A stretch of 7,136 nucleotides of DNA from an uncultured Clostridia bacterium (GTDB lineage Bacteria > Bacillota > Clostridia > TANB77 > CAG-508), in NCBI GenBank assembly GCA_948585895.1, contig CAPBNZ010000064.1, positions 1,643 to 8,778 of the forward strand. Direction: 5' to 3'. The position numbers and the translations under genes were made by a program. Position 1 is the first letter of the stretch; every line of letters starts with the position of its first letter. The notes beneath the pieces are model-generated. The model was not told the origin of the DNA. It worked only from the letters and a program-made list of their open reading frames with translations, and did not search any database. This document shows, in pieces, positions 5,543 to 7,136 of the stretch.

Positions 5543-6731
5543 ATGGAAAAGAATAGAAGAAATAAAAATCTTAAAAAAGCTGGAAACGGCGAAGGTACAT
5601 TATATAAAAGTGAGGTTTTAGGTTGTTTCGTATTTCAATACTATGATACAAGAGGAAAAAGACAAACCATGAAGCAAAAGAAAAAAGAAAGTGTGAAAGA
5701 CTTTAAAGCTAGAGTTACCACTATAAAGAACAAACTTAATAATGGAACATATATTGAAAAACAAGATGATACAGTTAAATCTATTATAGAAGAACACATT
5801 AAACAAAAATTTGATGACAAAATTACAAGTGGTCGTTCTTATAAGAGAGATAAAGATACATTGAATTGTATAATTAAATGTTGCTCAAATTTCATTAACA
5901 AACCTATTCAAAAAGTTACATTTGCTGATATTCAAACCTCAAAAGAATTTATGAAAGAATATTCGCAGTCAGTTATTAATATGATGTGGCGATTATTAAA
6001 AAAGGCTTTTGCTATTGCTTCTTCTCCCTCAATTAAATTGATACCTTTTAATATTATGAATGATGAAAACTTAAAAAAGCCTATTTCTAATAAAGAAACT
6101 AAAAAGGTTTACCCTCTTACAAAAGAAGAAAGAGAAAAACTAAAAAATATATTAGATAATGAAGAACGTAATCACCCATACCGCAATATAGTAAAATTGG
6201 AATGGATAACAGCTATGAGAGTAGGCGAAACATTAGCACGTTCTAAAGATGATATAGATCAAGACATAACTAAACTTCATATTCACAATACCCTTACTAG
6301 AGATAAAGAACGGAAATATTATACTAGGAAAACATACAAAGACTTTTAACAAGCAGACAGGAATTGATGAAGGAGAAAGATATTTTCCTTTATCTTCTGA
6401 CTTAAAAGAAATTATGGAAGAAGAATTATCTAAAACAGAAACTAATACTTATAATTTATTGTTTTGGGACTATGAAAATAATACTTTTATATCAGGAAAT
6501 GAACTAAATTCGTGGCTTGATAGAATTAACAAAAAATATAAAATTTCTTCAAGAAAGATACATAATCATAGGTTAAGACATGACCGTATTACACAATGGA
6601 AAGAAGCAAATATGGATATGGAAGCAATACAATATTTAGCAGGTCATGTTGAAGGTAGTAATATAACCACAGATGTTTATATAGATGTTTCTCAAGAATA
6701 TGCTTTTAATGAATTAGAAAAAGCAATGTAA
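5543..6731 (+). pseudogene. int: Tyrosine recombinase (integrase), single frameshift
   Basis: Catalyses site-specific integration and excision of the element. ATG 5543 is preferred because GAGGAG (5527-5532) precedes it by ten bases; an upstream ATG at 5525 overlaps that site. The first frame runs to a stop at 6347-6349 and the second from before 6414 to 6731. Removing one base in the AAAGAAC stretch (6305-6311) restores TRDK(N/D)GNIILGKHTKTF and one 395-residue protein, the usual length. An AP2-like arm-binding domain lies at about 14-74, a core-binding domain at about 76-175, and the catalytic domain follows. All catalytic residues are present across the two frames: Arg226 (AMRVGE), Lys266 (HTKT), His342/Arg345/His346 (HRLRH), His368 (AGH) and Tyr379 (DVYIDV). 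As written, the first product ends before Lys266 and would be inactive. A programmed shift is unlikely because no slippery heptamer is seen. Confidence 0.88.
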
Positions 6732-6740
6732 AATCTCTAC

Positions 6741-6760
6741 TGCATTACTATTGCATTACT
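6741..6760 (+). repeat. Tandem direct repeat after int, arm-site-like
   Basis: TGCATTACT occurs at 6741-6749 and 6752-6760, an 11-bp period, about one helical turn, starting 10 bases after the integrase stop. Integrases with an AP2-like N-terminal domain bind such short direct repeats near the attachment core. Confidence 0.5.
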
Positions 6761-6767
6761 TTTATAA

Positions 6768-6816
6768 AAATAAGCCTTGTAAAATACTGATATTTCAGTA
6801 ATTACAAGGCTTATTT
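6768..6816. terminator. int: Long hairpin terminator downstream of integrase
   Basis: A perfect 15-bp outer stem (6768-6782 with 6802-6816) with a nested 5-bp stem ACTGA/TCAGT (6786-6790 with 6795-6799). The right arm ends in TTATTT. It probably terminates integrase transcription and, being symmetric, also shields the element from outside transcription. Confidence 0.72.
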
Positions 6817-6860
6817 GATTTGGTGCCGTTGGCGTAGTTATCTACAACTTTTTTCGGCTC
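6817..6860. other. Possible attachment-site region
   Basis: After the integrase terminator the base composition changes to a GC-richer stretch, TTTGGTGCCGTTGGCG (6819-6834). Read on the minus strand it ends CGGCACCA, like a tRNA acceptor end with CCA, a common integration target. No T-arm (GGTTCGA) precedes it, so this is not a complete tRNA gene. The other element end is outside the window, so the core cannot be confirmed. Confidence 0.3.
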
Positions 6861-7020
6861 TCATAACAATTGATACAAATATCAACCAATTTATTAAAGT
6901 ATATCATATTTTCAATGAAATGCAATAGTTAAATTTAAAATAATATTTTAAAAAATTTGTTTTGTTCGCTTGTATTTTATCTAATATTGTTGTATATTAA
7001 TATTCATAGGAAATGAGAAT
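6861..7020. other. AT-rich gene-free stretch before the small hydrophobic gene
   Basis: No gene is seen on either strand between the integrase terminator and the leader of the small gene at 7085. A weak promoter candidate is TTGTAT (6970-6975), 17 bases, then TATATT (6993-6998), pointing at that gene. Confidence 0.35.
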
Positions 7021-7022
7021 AA

Positions 7023-7084
7023 GCAGTGTGGGTGCTACCACTTTACATACACAGTGTTGACTGTGAGAATGGGGGTGGTGCTAT
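7023..7084 (+). promoter_or_regulatory. Structured leader that can hide the ribosome binding site
   Basis: A perfect 6-bp hairpin CACAGT/ACTGTG (7050-7055 with 7060-7065, loop GTTG) lies inside a longer pairing of GCTACCAC (7034-7041) with GTGGTGC (7075-7081), with one bulged T. The latter covers the GGGGGTGGTG ribosome binding site (7071-7080). Leaders that occlude the ribosome binding site are typical of type I toxin mRNAs. Confidence 0.6.
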
Positions 7085-7136
7085 ATGGTAGAACAAACTA
7101 TGTTAATGATAATATACTTACTTTTCTACGGTTTAG
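7085..7136 (+). CDS. Start of a small hydrophobic peptide, possible holin-like/type I toxin
   Basis: Only the first 17 residues are in view, MVEQTMLMIIYLLFYGL, cut by the window edge. A short polar start followed at once by a hydrophobic run fits a small single-span membrane peptide of the holin-like or TxpA/Fst-like toxin kind, known for G-rich ribosome binding sites like GGGGGTGGTG and structured leaders. An antisense RNA antitoxin would lie beyond the window. It may be host DNA flanking the element or an element-borne stability module. The start is well supported; the toxin identity is an inference. Confidence 0.5.
   Translation, partial: MVEQTMLMIIYLLFYGL

Noticed and set aside
6305..6350. 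Programmed frameshifting in the integrase
   Set aside because: No slippery heptamer or strong downstream stem is visible at the junction, and the family is normally made from one frame.
6821..6834. A tRNA gene on the minus strand
   Set aside because: Only an acceptor-like CCA end is visible; no T-loop GGTTCGA or cloverleaf precedes it.

Overview
The window is AT-rich DNA from a low-GC Bacillota, probably a clostridial or related gut anaerobe. This rests on heavy use of AGA, ATA and AAA codons, strong AGGAG-type ribosome binding sites and the families present; the species cannot be named. It looks like one end of an integrative mobile element, with what may be host DNA or a second module at the far right.

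Layout. (1) 1-1971: a plus-strand operon-like run holding the 3' part of a broken metallo-beta-lactamase-fold gene, an unknown 187-residue protein, a DUF3560 protein and a 61-residue protein whose start overlaps it. (2) 1972-2527: gene-free, very AT-rich and repeat-rich. A 32-bp sequence occurs twice, 302 bp apart, each copy holding a tandem GGCATAGT pair. Between the copies lie two hairpins whose stems differ by compensating changes, and a bidirectional terminator closes the region. (3) 2528-4230, minus strand: a superfamily 3 (D5-type) helicase with an acidic repetitive tail, preceded by a small gene that reads as a frameshift-broken excisionase-like HTH gene. (4) 4231-4355: two consensus promoters facing each other with overlapping -10 boxes. 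(5) 4356-6731, plus strand: an XRE repressor, a small protein resembling that repressor's C-terminal domain without its HTH, and a tyrosine recombinase split by one frameshift. (6) 6732-7136: arm-site-like repeats, a hairpin terminator, a possible attachment region and the start of a short hydrophobic peptide with a structured leader, resembling a holin-like or type I toxin.

How the parts may work together. Integrase and repressor on one strand, with excisionase and replication helicase diverging from a repressor-controlled switch, is the core layout of phage satellites (PICI/SaPI type) and related integrative elements. In SaPIs the origin lies beside the pri-rep gene and has repeat clusters flanking AT-rich DNA; the region downstream of this helicase has that form. 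The integrase and helicase leaders share a motif (TAGTACAAAAA followed by TCACTCTT). In both, the CACTCTT segment can pair either with an upstream arm or with the Shine-Dalgarno sequence, so one RNA-level control of both genes is possible.

Three genes (MBL, excisionase-like, integrase) carry single-base frame breaks, four events in about 7 kb. Either the element is decaying or the underlying sequence has indel errors; this should be settled before any biology is built on the broken genes.
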